Below, piece after piece: positions 1 to 5,836 of a DNA stretch of 12,616 nucleotides. Position numbers and translations under genes: made by a program. This DNA is from Amylibacter sp. GTDB taxonomy: Bacteria > Pseudomonadota > Alphaproteobacteria > Rhodobacterales > Rhodobacteraceae. The notes beneath the pieces were generated by a model, which searched no databases, was not told the origin of the DNA, and saw only the letters and a program-made list of their open reading frames with translations. How positions within the stretch are numbered: position 1 is the first letter of the stretch; every line of letters starts with the position of its first letter. Where the stretch lies: assembly GCA_027083485.1 (NCBI GenBank), contig JALWOO010000742.1, positions 1 through 12,616 on the forward strand. The letters are read 5' to 3'.

Positions 1-1
1 G

Positions 2-1087
2 GATATGAAACACATCATTTCCGGCACGGCTGCTGCGCGCCAACATGATTATCAGGCCCCGACACTGGCCTATGATGTAAAAACCCAAGACGGCAATTTC
101 GCCATGCATATTGCCCTGAACAACCTCAAAGGATCGCAGGTGAACACGGGTGAATTCGTGCGCAATTATGCGGGGAATGTCGCAGTGGCGAATGCTGTAT
201 TCGATTACACTTTTACAGATGGAAACGGTAGCATGACTGCCAAGGGCAGCTATGCGGATCTGGCTGTAAACTTTGACGTGGACGGTGCCAGCAAAGAGCA
301 GATGGAAGAATATCTGCAAGGCAAACGTGGCTTTGCCGTAAATTATTCCATGGGGGCGGTTACATCGGTTACAGATATCAACCAAGAGGGCCTTAAAGGT
401 GTTTTGACAACAACCGGTGATTCTGCCCAAGGGATGATCTCGCTGAAAGACGGTCTGTTCAAGATGAAAGGTGGCGGAAAAAACGCGACCTATGATATGA
501 AGTTCACCGAAATGCCGCTGCCGCCGTTCAACGCGGAAATTGATTCGGTCGAGTTCGGTTTTGATATGCCGCTGAAAAAGGCGGATCAGCCGATGCCGGC
601 ACGCCTGTTGATGAATATGACCGGCGTCAAGGCATCCGATACGTTGTGGGGCATGATTGACCCCGCCGGTTCACTGCCACGCGACAAGGCCACGCTGAAT
701 ATTGACCTGTCTGCCAATATGAAATGGCTGGTGGATGCAGTCAAAGCCAACGAAACCTCGGATGTTCCAGTAGAAGTACAGGACGTGACCATCAACGATA
801 TCACACTGGATGTAGCCGGTGCCCGCCTGAACGGCAAAGGCTCTGCTGTTCTGGACAATACCAAAATGCCACCGGAACCCGTTGGCGCAGTTGATCTGGA
901 ACTGGTTGGCGGTCTGGGGCTGCTGGACAAACTGGTAGCGCTGGGTCTGGTGCCACAGGATCAGGGCCAGATGGTGAAAATGTTCTCGGGCATGTTTGCC
1001 GTGCCTGTTGGCGAGGATCACCTGACCAGCAAAATCGAAATGAAAGCCGGCGGATCGATCTTCGTGAATGGCAATCAGGTGAAATAA
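2..1087 (+). CDS. DUF2125 domain-containing protein, C-terminal part (5' end outside window)
   Basis: The reading frame is already open at the window edge and the first ATG (position 5) lies inside a domain-like segment, so this is the C-terminal ~361 residues of a longer protein. The family (DUF2125) is, to my recollection, alphaproteobacterial, of unknown function, usually around 500 residues with an N-terminal export signal; that part is not visible here. Family-like segments are the LWGMIDPAGSLPRDKATLNIDL block (in two parts around residues 214-235 of the visible stretch), AVDLELVGGLGLLDKL near 295-310 and the end IFVNGNQVK. The sequence is rich in alternating polar and hydrophobic residues with many Gly and Asp, consistent with a beta-rich envelope protein, but that is inference. 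The gene ends in TAA and is followed 25 bases later by an intrinsic terminator. A diverged copy of its last ~24 codons lies downstream. Confidence 0.85.
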   Translation, partial: DMKHIISGTAAARQHDYQAPTLAYDVKTQDGNFAMHIALNNLKGSQVNTGEFVRNYAGNVAVANAVFDYTFTDGNGSMTAKGSYADLAVNFDVDGASKEQMEEYLQGKRGFAVNYSMGAVTSVTDINQEGLKGVLTTTGDSAQGMISLKDGLFKMKGGGKNATYDMKFTEMPLPPFNAEIDSVEFGFDMPLKKADQPMPARLLMNMTGVKASDTLWGMIDPAGSLPRDKATLNIDLSANMKWLVDAVKANETSDVPVEVQDVTINDITLDVAGARLNGKGSAVLDNTKMPPEPVGAVDLELVGGLGLLDKLVALGLVPQDQGQMVKMFSGMFAVPVGEDHLTSKIEMKAGGSIFVNGNQVK

Positions 1088-1112
1088 CAACCCGTAAAAA
1101 ATGAAAAATTGG

Positions 1113-1142
1113 CCCCTGCAACCTGATGTTGTAGGGGTTTTT
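1113..1142 (+). terminator. Intrinsic terminator after the DUF2125 gene
   Basis: A 10-bp stem pairs 1113-1122 with 1128-1137 with one G-U pair, around a 5-base loop (1123-1127), and is followed by five T (1138-1142). It begins 25 bases after the DUF2125 stop and should end that transcript. It also separates the gene from the tail remnant further downstream. Confidence 0.85.
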
Positions 1143-1168
1143 GTTATGTGGCAGTGCCGGACCATTAA

Positions 1169-1249
1169 TCAGGAAGGGACCATTTGAAAAGCCATATCGA
1201 GACCAAAAAAGACGGCGCAATTTTTGTGAATGGCAACCAGGTGAAATAG
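1169..1249 (+). pseudogene. Remnant: C-terminal tail of a second DUF2125 gene
   Basis: The frame opens just after a TAA at 1166 and reads to TAG at 1247-1249. From 1178 it encodes a peptide containing DHLKSHIETK and ending GAIFVNGNQVK. Aligned without gaps to the last 24 residues of the upstream DUF2125 protein (DHLTSKIEMK ... GSIFVNGNQVK), 17 of 24 residues are identical. Many of the codons for identical residues differ at the third base (GAT/GAC, CAC/CAT, ATC/ATT, TTC/TTT, AAT/AAC), so this is a diverged homologue rather than a fresh duplication. No start codon with a convincing ribosome site and no upstream part of a DUF2125 domain is present. I therefore call it a truncated, probably non-functional tail; a tiny TTG-initiated peptide from 1184 cannot be excluded. 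Confidence 0.75.
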
Positions 1250-1315
1250 CCTGCTTGCGGTGCGCGCCTGAATGGGGGAAACTGCAATCCGGAGAATTCA
1301 GGTGAAAGACGGATC

Positions 1316-2662
1316 ATGACAGACAGATTGGCGCGGTTAAGCGAACGGATGCTGGATGCGGCGAGACAAGCAGGGGCCGACGGGGCCGATGCCTTGCTGG
1401 TGGATGGCGCATCGGTTTCAATCGAGGTCCGCGCCGGTGCGTTGGAACATGCGGAACGCTCTGAAGGCATTGATCTGGGGCTGCGGGTGTTTGTCGGGCA
1501 ACGTCAGGCCTGTGCATCGGTTTCCGATCTGTCCGATGACACAATCACCGAAATGGCGGTGCGGGCTGTGGCCATGGCCCGCGAAGCCCCCGAAGACCCG
1601 TATTGCGGCCTTGCCGCGCCGGAACAGCTGGCACAGGAATGGGATGTGGCGGCGCTGGAACTGCAAGACCCTTCTGAACGCCCTGATCCCGAAGCACTGG
1701 AAGATTTCGCCCTTGCAGCAGAGGCCGGCGCGCTGGGCGTTGACGGGGTGACACAGGTACAAGGTGCCAGCGCCGGTTACAGCGACACACAGATTTATCT
1801 GGCCACCAGCACCGGTTTTCGCGGCGGCTATGCGCGCGGCGGGTTTTCCGTATCTTGTGCGGCAATTGCCGGTGAAGGAACCGGCATGGAACGCGATTAT
1901 GCTGGCGAAGGGCGCTGTTTTCTAGCGGATTTGCCGGATGCGGCGGGCATTGGCCAACTGGCCGGTGAACGCGCCGTGGCGCGGCTGGCCGCAACTCGCC
2001 CGCCCACAGGGGCGTTTCCGGTGCTGTTCGATGAAAGGGTGTCGTCTCCCCTGATCGGGCATCTGGTGTCTGCGATCAATGGATCCGCCATCGTGCGCGG
2101 TTCCAGCTGGCTGTCCGGTGATCTGGGCAAGCCGGTATTACCGGCGGCTTTATCCCTGATAGAAAACCCGTTTCGGGCGCGGATCAGCGGTTCCAAACCT
2201 TTTGACGCAGAGGGCCTGCCGGCGACCAAACGCGCCCTGGTTTCGGATGGCGTGTTGCAGGGCTGGACCCTTGATCTGGCCACGGCACGCAAGCTGGACA
2301 TGCAAAGCACCGCAAACGCCAGCCGTGGCGTGTCCTCCCCACCATCACCAGCGGCGGGCAATCTGACCCTGAGCCAGAGCAACCGCAGCCGCGATGATCT
2401 GATGGCGGAAATGGGCACCGGCCTGCTGGTGACCTCTTTGATCGGGGCAACCATCAACCCCAACACCGGCGATTATTCGCGCGGGGCGGCGGGGTTCTGG
2501 GTGGAAAACGGGGTGATTACCGGTCCGGTGAACGGCTGCACCATCGCAGGCAATCTGCGGGAAATGCTGATGTCGTTGCAGGCCGCCAATGATGCACGCC
2601 CGCATCTGTCACGCCAAGTGCCAAGCCTGCTGGTCGAGGGGCTGGTCATTGCCGGAGCCTGA
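1316..2662 (+). CDS. pmbA: TldD/PmbA family protein (PmbA/TldE-like)
   Basis: This 448-residue protein has the usual length of the PmbA (TldE) branch. In bacteria TldD and TldE form a heterodimeric cytosolic protease that degrades unfolded peptides and matures some RiPPs and microcins. The metal-binding HExxxH motif of the TldD partner is absent, as expected for the non-catalytic PmbA subunit. Family-typical segments are the N-terminal RxGALEHAERSEGIDLGLRV-like strand, the ASRGVSSPPSP stretch near 340-350, GATINPNTGDYSRGAAGFWV starting at residue 377, and the C-terminal PSLLVEGLVIAG. The ATG at 1316 is preceded by AGGTGA (1300-1305). The last 14 bases overlap the start of the next gene, indicating a coupled pair. 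A 7-bp inverted repeat (1267-1273 with 1296-1302) could partly mask the ribosome site. A TldD partner is not in the window. Confidence 0.9.
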   Translation: MTDRLARLSERMLDAARQAGADGADALLVDGASVSIEVRAGALEHAERSEGIDLGLRVFVGQRQACASVSDLSDDTITEMAVRAVAMAREAPEDPYCGLAAPEQLAQEWDVAALELQDPSERPDPEALEDFALAAEAGALGVDGVTQVQGASAGYSDTQIYLATSTGFRGGYARGGFSVSCAAIAGEGTGMERDYAGEGRCFLADLPDAAGIGQLAGERAVARLAATRPPTGAFPVLFDERVSSPLIGHLVSAINGSAIVRGSSWLSGDLGKPVLPAALSLIENPFRARISGSKPFDAEGLPATKRALVSDGVLQGWTLDLATARKLDMQSTANASRGVSSPPSPAAGNLTLSQSNRSRDDLMAEMGTGLLVTSLIGATINPNTGDYSRGAAGFWVENGVITGPVNGCTIAGNLREMLMSLQAANDARPHLSRQVPSLLVEGLVIAGA

Positions 2663-3419
2663 TCTGAAACTGCTGACAGAGGCCGCAGAAGAAGCCGGCC
2701 GGATTGCGCTGAAATATTTTTGCGCCGATCCGGAATGCTGGGACAAAGGCAGCGGTCAAGGGCCGGTGACCGAGGCCGATCTGGAAATCGACCGGATGCT
2801 AACGACAGAGTTGCGCGCTGCACGGCCTGATTATGGCTGGCTGTCCGAAGAAACCGAAGATAATGCCGACCGCCTGAACCATGAACGGGTGTTCATCATT
2901 GACCCGATTGACGGCACGCGGGCCTTTATCGCCGGTCAGCAGAATTTCTCCCATTCGCTGGCGATTGCCGAAAACGGTGTGGTGATTGCGGCGGTGGTGC
3001 ATCTGCCCGCCAAGGAGATGACCTTTGCCGCCTATGCCGGTGGTGGCGCGTTTATGAATGGCGAGCGGATCCGTCACAGCGGGCGCAAAACAGAGGTCGG
3101 CGCGCGCATTCTGGCAGCGGGTTCGCAGTTCAAACCGGAATTCTGGAAAGCCACCCCGCCCCCGGTAGAACGCCACTTTCGTTCCTCGCTGGCCTATCGC
3201 CTGTGTCTGGTGGCCAACGGGCGCTTTGACGGCATGATCACCATGCGCCCCGCCTGGGAATGGGATATTGCGGCGGGGGATTTGATCGGGCAAGAGGCCG
3301 GTGCCAAAACCGGAGACAAGCAGGGCAACAAGCCGCGCTATAACAATGCACATCCCAAGGTAAACGGGCTGATATCGGCGGCTCCGGCCGTTTATGATGG
3401 ACTGCTGGCGCGGTTGTAG
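2649..3419 (+). CDS. cysQ: Inositol monophosphatase family protein, CysQ-like 3'(2'),5'-bisphosphate nucleotidase
   Basis: This is a 256-residue Mg-dependent phosphatase of the FIG/inositol monophosphatase superfamily. The family's metal site is complete: E67 in WLSEETED (64-71), D85, I87 and D88 in DPIDGT (85-90), and D206 in WDIAAG (205-210). The relatives I recall in this position are annotated as CysQ, which hydrolyses 3'-phosphoadenosine 5'-phosphate from sulfate assimilation to AMP; substrate specificity cannot be read from the motifs alone, and an inositol or other phosphate substrate is possible. An in-frame ATG exists at 2589, but the ~20 residues before MPEPDLKLLTEAA do not look like the family. 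I choose the TTG at 2649, preceded by GAGGGG (2636-2641) with a 7-base gap. This start overlaps the pmbA end by 14 bases, so translation is probably coupled. No terminator is seen after the stop. Confidence 0.88.
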   Translation: MPEPDLKLLTEAAEEAGRIALKYFCADPECWDKGSGQGPVTEADLEIDRMLTTELRAARPDYGWLSEETEDNADRLNHERVFIIDPIDGTRAFIAGQQNFSHSLAIAENGVVIAAVVHLPAKEMTFAAYAGGGAFMNGERIRHSGRKTEVGARILAAGSQFKPEFWKATPPPVERHFRSSLAYRLCLVANGRFDGMITMRPAWEWDIAAGDLIGQEAGAKTGDKQGNKPRYNNAHPKVNGLISAAPAVYDGLLARL

Positions 3420-3444
3420 GAAAAGGGGCTAGCAACGGGGTCTA
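3418..3444 (+). repeat. Left copy of imperfect direct repeat flanking the Abi gene
   Basis: The repeat is AGGAAAAGGGG (3418-3428), then ten unlike bases apart from one match, then GGTCTA (3439-3444), with a further matching TTA at 3448-3450. The same elements occur in the same register at 4079-4105. This copy starts within the cysQ stop codon and spans the 3' end of the Abi gene. Confidence 0.55.
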
Positions 3445-4097
3445 AGATTAATCGTTTGGCTTAACCGCGTTGTTTGCGTCAATAACCAATGAGTATCTAA
3501 GCAAATATATTTTGTAATTGTGAGTGCGTTCTTCATTTCGTTTTGTGTTCCTCGATCGAAGATGGCAAAGTGGTGTGCTACTGAATTGCGAAAGTGGCGC
3601 ATTTGATCCAGCCTTTTATATATTGTTTCTCTGGTTTCGGTTGTTGGTGCATTCGGGAATGATTGTGTGATTCCGTTTACCCAAAGGTGCTTGTCATAGG
3701 AGCGTGTCATCAGTGAAACCCAGAATCCAAATGGCAATCCTGCGATGATATCGTTCTGGTTTGGGCTATACCGGCATTTTTTCGTTTCCTTTTTTTCGGT
3801 GTTTTTCAGGGTTTCTTTGTGCCGCTTCGGCAGTAGGTTTATAAACTTTGGATTTTGGAACCATTCGTCCCCAAATCGTTTTTGAACAGGTTTGGCAATC
3901 GCGTTGCGTGCGGCTACTTCTGCTGTTTGCAAGGGGAGATATAGCGCCTCACATAATCGTGCGTTCCATACATAAAGCCTTAACGCTAGATGTTTATCGT
4001 TGTTGGCAGCATTACGATAACGCCCTAAGCGTGCAGCGGACAAAGTTGCCTCTATTGCGTCGTATGTTGTAGGGATGCAGGAAAAGGGGTATTGCAT
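3429..4097 (-). CDS. Abi family protein (Abi_2-type, HEPN RNase motif)
   Basis: This 222-residue protein is on the opposite strand to everything around it. It has the layout of the Abi-like (AbiD/F, Abi_2) family: an N-terminal AIEATLSAARLGRY helix (residues 14-27), RLYVWNARLCEALYLPLQTAEVAARNAI in the first third (about 40-67), a central GLPFGFWVSL (120-129) and an HFRNSVAHH motif (168-176). R170-N171-x3-H175 fits the R-x4-H catalytic motif of HEPN RNases. Members of this family cause or are linked to abortive phage infection, presumably by RNA cleavage; here that is inference. No membrane segment or signal peptide is seen. The gene is clearly AT-richer than its neighbours, lies 9 bases from the convergent cysQ stop, and its first codons are part of the right-hand direct repeat. 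No Shine-Dalgarno site is obvious before the ATG at 4097, and no partner antitoxin is visible. It appears to be a horizontally acquired defence gene. Confidence 0.85.
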   Translation of the reverse strand: MQYPFSCIPTTYDAIEATLSAARLGRYRNAANNDKHLALRLYVWNARLCEALYLPLQTAEVAARNAIAKPVQKRFGDEWFQNPKFINLLPKRHKETLKNTEKKETKKCRYSPNQNDIIAGLPFGFWVSLMTRSYDKHLWVNGITQSFPNAPTTETRETIYKRLDQMRHFRNSVAHHFAIFDRGTQNEMKNALTITKYICLDTHWLLTQTTRLSQTINLRPRC

Positions 4098-4105
4098 TAG
4101 GTCTA
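4079..4105 (+). repeat. Right copy of imperfect direct repeat flanking the Abi gene
   Basis: AGGAAAAGGGG (4079-4089) is followed by GGTCTA (4100-4105) and TTA (4109-4111), in the same register as the copy at 3418-3444 (offset 661 bases). It covers the start codon and first codons of the minus-strand Abi gene. Confidence 0.55.
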
Positions 4106-4181
4106 CTGTTATCCTAAATATGCTTTATGTGCTGAGGGATTGATCACTGTGCTATGCATATATCTACCACAGACGAGATTT

Positions 4182-4218
4182 GAAGGCGGGCCTTTGGGCG
4201 CCGCCTTCGCTCTTTTTT
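4182..4218 (+). terminator. Strong rightward intrinsic terminator upstream of secE
   Basis: An 8-bp perfect stem pairs GAAGGCGG (4182-4189) with CCGCCTTC (4201-4208). It is extended by 4190-4192 pairing with 4197-4199 past a bulged G, and is followed by six T at 4213-4218. No rightward gene ends just before it, so it probably ends read-through from cysQ, across the Abi gene, or is left over from a gene that was lost here. Confidence 0.85.
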
Positions 4219-4229
4219 GCTTAAAATTC

Positions 4230-4258
4230 TGCTAGTCACGAATCAATTTTCCTATAAT
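4230..4258 (+). promoter_or_regulatory. Possible promoter for secE operon (-10 TATAAT)
   Basis: A perfect TATAAT hexamer at 4253-4258 lies just downstream of the terminator and ~157 bases before secE. No good -35 is found at 16-18 bases, so this is only a candidate. A separate start of transcription is expected here because the preceding terminator would isolate secE. Confidence 0.3.
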
Positions 4259-4333
4259 GATTGGGCGCAGGCGATTGTTGCACTGAAAAGTGTTCATTTT
4301 CAACTTGGGGCGGTAGAGCATCGTCCCGTCAGT

Positions 4334-4354
4334 GGGGTATATGTTATATGCCCC
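4334..4354 (+). promoter_or_regulatory. Palindrome in secE leader (hairpin or operator)
   Basis: A 9-bp inverted repeat, GGGGTATAT (4334-4342) against ATATGCCCC (4346-4354), has one G-T pair and a 3-base centre. It lies 61 bases before secE. There is no T tract after it, so it is not a standard terminator. It could be a leader hairpin or a protein-binding operator overlapping a promoter. Confidence 0.5.
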
Positions 4355-4415
4355 CCTTGCCTTCCCCAACCAAACGCCTTATCTGACACAACGTCTTTTG
4401 ATTCAGGAGCCATCC

Positions 4416-4613
4416 ATGGCACGTACAAATCCATTGCAGTTTATGCAGCAGGTCCGGTCCGAAGTGGCCAAGGTTGTCTGGCCTTCGCGCCGCGAGACCA
4501 TGATTACCACAGTGATGGTTTTCGTTATGGCCACGATATTCGCGATCTTCTTCTTTGGAGTGGATCAAATCGTTCAGGCCATTCTGCGGGTAATTCTGAG
4601 TCTAGCCTCTTGA
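4416..4613 (+). CDS. secE: Preprotein translocase subunit SecE
   Basis: This 65-residue protein has the short single-span form of SecE found in most bacteria. It clamps SecY in the SecYEG channel of the inner membrane. An amphipathic N-terminal helix (residues 4-20) ends in the signature VVWPSRRET (20-28) and is followed by one membrane segment rich in V, F, I and A (about 29-50) and a short C-terminal amphipathic end. An upstream in-frame ATG at 4332 would add 28 residues unlike the family. The ATG at 4416 is chosen because AGGAG (4405-4409) precedes it by 6 bases and the protein then begins as SecE normally does. It is the first gene of the core cluster. A hairpin follows before nusG. Confidence 0.97.
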   Translation: MARTNPLQFMQQVRSEVAKVVWPSRRETMITTVMVFVMATIFAIFFFGVDQIVQAILRVILSLAS

Positions 4614-4656
4614 ATTAAAGGCGTTTCCGGCGTAAACGCACCCCATCCAACAGCAA

Positions 4657-4687
4657 AAAGCGCGCAGCGATTCGGCATGCGCGCTTT
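4657..4687 (+). terminator. Hairpin between secE and nusG (terminator- or attenuator-like)
   Basis: A perfect 10-bp stem, AAAGCGCGCA (4657-4666) with TGCGCGCTTT (4678-4687), has an 11-base loop. It is preceded by A residues and followed by only a weak T-rich run (GTTGTTGT). A smaller 6-bp hairpin (4621-4626 with 4634-4639) directly follows the secE stop. Full termination would separate secE from nusG; partial attenuation or mRNA end protection is equally possible. Confidence 0.55.
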
Positions 4688-4770
4688 GTTGTTGTCGGAC
4701 GAGATTGCGCAAGCGTCTGTAATTAAATGACTTTTGGCAGGTTTCTGCTCTGATAAAGGTGTCGGTCTAA

Positions 4771-5304
4771 ATGGCGTTACGTTGGTACTCTGTTGCTGTT
4801 CTTTCGAACTTTGAAAAGAAAATCGCCGAAGCGATCTATGAGGCCGTGGAGCAAGAGGGCATGCAGGACGAAATCGTCGAAGTGCTGGTGCCTACCGAAG
4901 AAGTGATCGAAGTGCGCCGCGGCAAGAAGGTAACGGTCGAACGTCGCTTTATGCCGGGCTATGTGCTGGTGCGTATGGATATGACGGAAAAGGGTTATCA
5001 CCTGATTTCGAATATCAACCGTGTGACAGGTTTTCTGGGTCAGCCCGGCAAGCCGATCCCGATGCGCGACCGCGAAGTAGCTGCGCTGGTCAGCCAGGTA
5101 GAAGAGGGCGCGGAAAATCCGCGGACCCTGATTTCCTACGAGGTTGGCGAAAATGTGAATGTAACCGATGGCCCGTTCGAGGGTTTCTCGGGGATGGTCG
5201 AGGATGTGGACGAAGAAAACGCCCGTCTGAAAGTGACCGTATCGATTTTTGGCCGGGCCACCCCGGTCGAGCTGGAATACACTCAGGTTTCCAAACAAAC
5301 CTAA
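4771..5304 (+). CDS. nusG: Transcription termination/antitermination factor NusG
   Basis: This 177-residue protein has the normal NusG length. NusG binds RNA polymerase through its NGN domain, reduces pausing, and links the polymerase to Rho or to ribosomal protein S10 through its KOW domain. The NGN domain begins at WYSVAVLSNFEKK (5-17) and includes VPTEEVIEVRRGKK and RRFMPGYVLVRM. The linker follows NRVTGFLG. The KOW domain begins near residue 124 (EVGENVNVTDGPFEGFSG) and ends VELEYTQVSKQT. The ATG at 4771 is preceded by AAGGTG (4756-4761). The gene is 157 bases from secE, a larger gap than is usual for a tight pair, and the gap holds a hairpin. An L1-type leader separates nusG from rplK. 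Confidence 0.97.
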   Translation: MALRWYSVAVLSNFEKKIAEAIYEAVEQEGMQDEIVEVLVPTEEVIEVRRGKKVTVERRFMPGYVLVRMDMTEKGYHLISNINRVTGFLGQPGKPIPMRDREVAALVSQVEEGAENPRTLISYEVGENVNVTDGPFEGFSGMVEDVDEENARLKVTVSIFGRATPVELEYTQVSKQT

Positions 5305-5315
5305 GTGTTGTGTCT

Positions 5316-5356
5316 TGTGGGAGGCGAGGGTCACGCGTGATCCGGACTGTACCACA
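5316..5356 (+). promoter_or_regulatory. L1-binding leader upstream of rplK (23S L1-stalk mimic)
   Basis: TGTGG (5316-5320) pairs with CCACA (5352-5356). The motif GTGGGAGG runs from 5317 and TACCAC from 5350. An inner stem pairs 5328-5333 with 5338-5343 around CGCG. This resembles the L1-binding site of 23S rRNA, which I recall as a GGTGGGAGG ... TACCACC arrangement. In E. coli, L1 represses the L11-L1 operon through an mRNA mimic of this site. Binding here is inference from likeness and position. Confidence 0.65.
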
Positions 5357-5364
5357 CCAAATAT

Positions 5365-5392
5365 GATCCGGCGGGACGCGCCCGTATGGATC
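5365..5392 (+). promoter_or_regulatory. Second leader hairpin before rplK
   Basis: GATCC (5365-5369) pairs with GGATC (5388-5392), and CGGG (5372-5375) pairs with CCCG (5381-5384), in one two-part stem around ACGCG. It sits just before the ribosome site AGGAG (5400-5404) of rplK and is probably part of the same leader as the L1-type element. Confidence 0.5.
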
Positions 5393-5410
5393 GGAGTATA
5401 GGAGAGCCAA

Positions 5411-5836
5411 ATGGCTAAAAAAGTTGCTGGCACGATGAAGCTGCAAGTTAAAGCAGGTCAAGCCAACCCTTCCCCCCCTGTTGGTCCCGCATTGGGTCAA
5501 CGCGGCATCAACATTATGGAATTCTGTAAGGCGTTCAACGCCAAGACACAGGATCTGGAGCCGGGCGCACCTTGCCCGACCGTGATCACCTATTATGTTG
5601 ACAAGTCCTTCACCATGGACATCAAAACCCCGCCTGCGTCTTATTTTCTGCGCAAGGCTGCCAAGCTGAAGTCCGGTGCCAATCTGCCGGGTCGTGAAAT
5701 TGTGGGTTCTGTGACCGTAAAGCAGGTCAAGGAAATCGCTGAAGCGAAGATGAAAGATCTGAACGCCAACGATATCGAAGCCGCAATGAAAATCATTCTG
5801 GGTTCTGCCCGTTCCATGGGCATTGAGGTGAAGTAA
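5411..5836 (+). CDS. rplK: 50S ribosomal protein L11
   Basis: This 141-residue protein is full length. L11 binds the GTPase-associated region of 23S rRNA, forms the base of the L7/L12 stalk, and is needed for the stringent response through RelA-type enzymes. The N-terminal domain has the proline-rich [19 protein letters not shown] segment (about 21-39), where thiostrepton binds in sensitive ribosomes. The rRNA-binding C-terminal domain starts near [15 protein letters not shown] (72-86) and ends [14 protein letters not shown] at 5400-5404 lies 6 bases before the ATG. The stop overlaps the rplA start as TAATG, so the two are translationally coupled. That coupling fits control of both genes by one L1-binding leader. 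Confidence 0.98.
   Translation: MAKKVAGTMKLQVKAGQANPSPPVGPALGQRGINIMEFCKAFNAKTQDLEPGAPCPTVITYYVDKSFTMDIKTPPASYFLRKAAKLKSGANLPGREIVGSVTVKQVKEIAEAKMKDLNANDIEAAMKIILGSARSMGIEVK

Larger units (their letters stand above)
4098..4415. other. Gene-free gap between Abi gene and secE
   Basis: This is 318 bases with no credible gene on either strand. The first ~85 bases are AT-rich and must hold the leftward Abi promoter, though no clear -35/-10 pair stands out. A strong rightward terminator (4182-4218) follows. The remainder is the secE leader, with a possible TATAAT at 4253, a palindrome at 4334-4354 and the ribosome site AGGAG at 4405-4409. Confidence 0.7.

Noticed and set aside
3429..4097. Insertion sequence carrying the Abi gene
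   Set aside because: No transposase and no terminal inverted repeats are present; the flanking repeats are direct and imperfect.
4300..4345. tRNA-like words (GGTAGAGCATCG) upstream of secE, where tRNA-Trp often lies
   Set aside because: The possible D stem has a mismatch and a 14-base loop, and no anticodon stem, T arm or acceptor stem can be built. A decayed tRNA cannot be shown.
4217..4618. 133-codon rightward open frame overlapping secE
   Set aside because: It runs in another frame across the terminator tail, the leader and secE, has no family-like sequence and no ribosome site. It is a shadow of secE.
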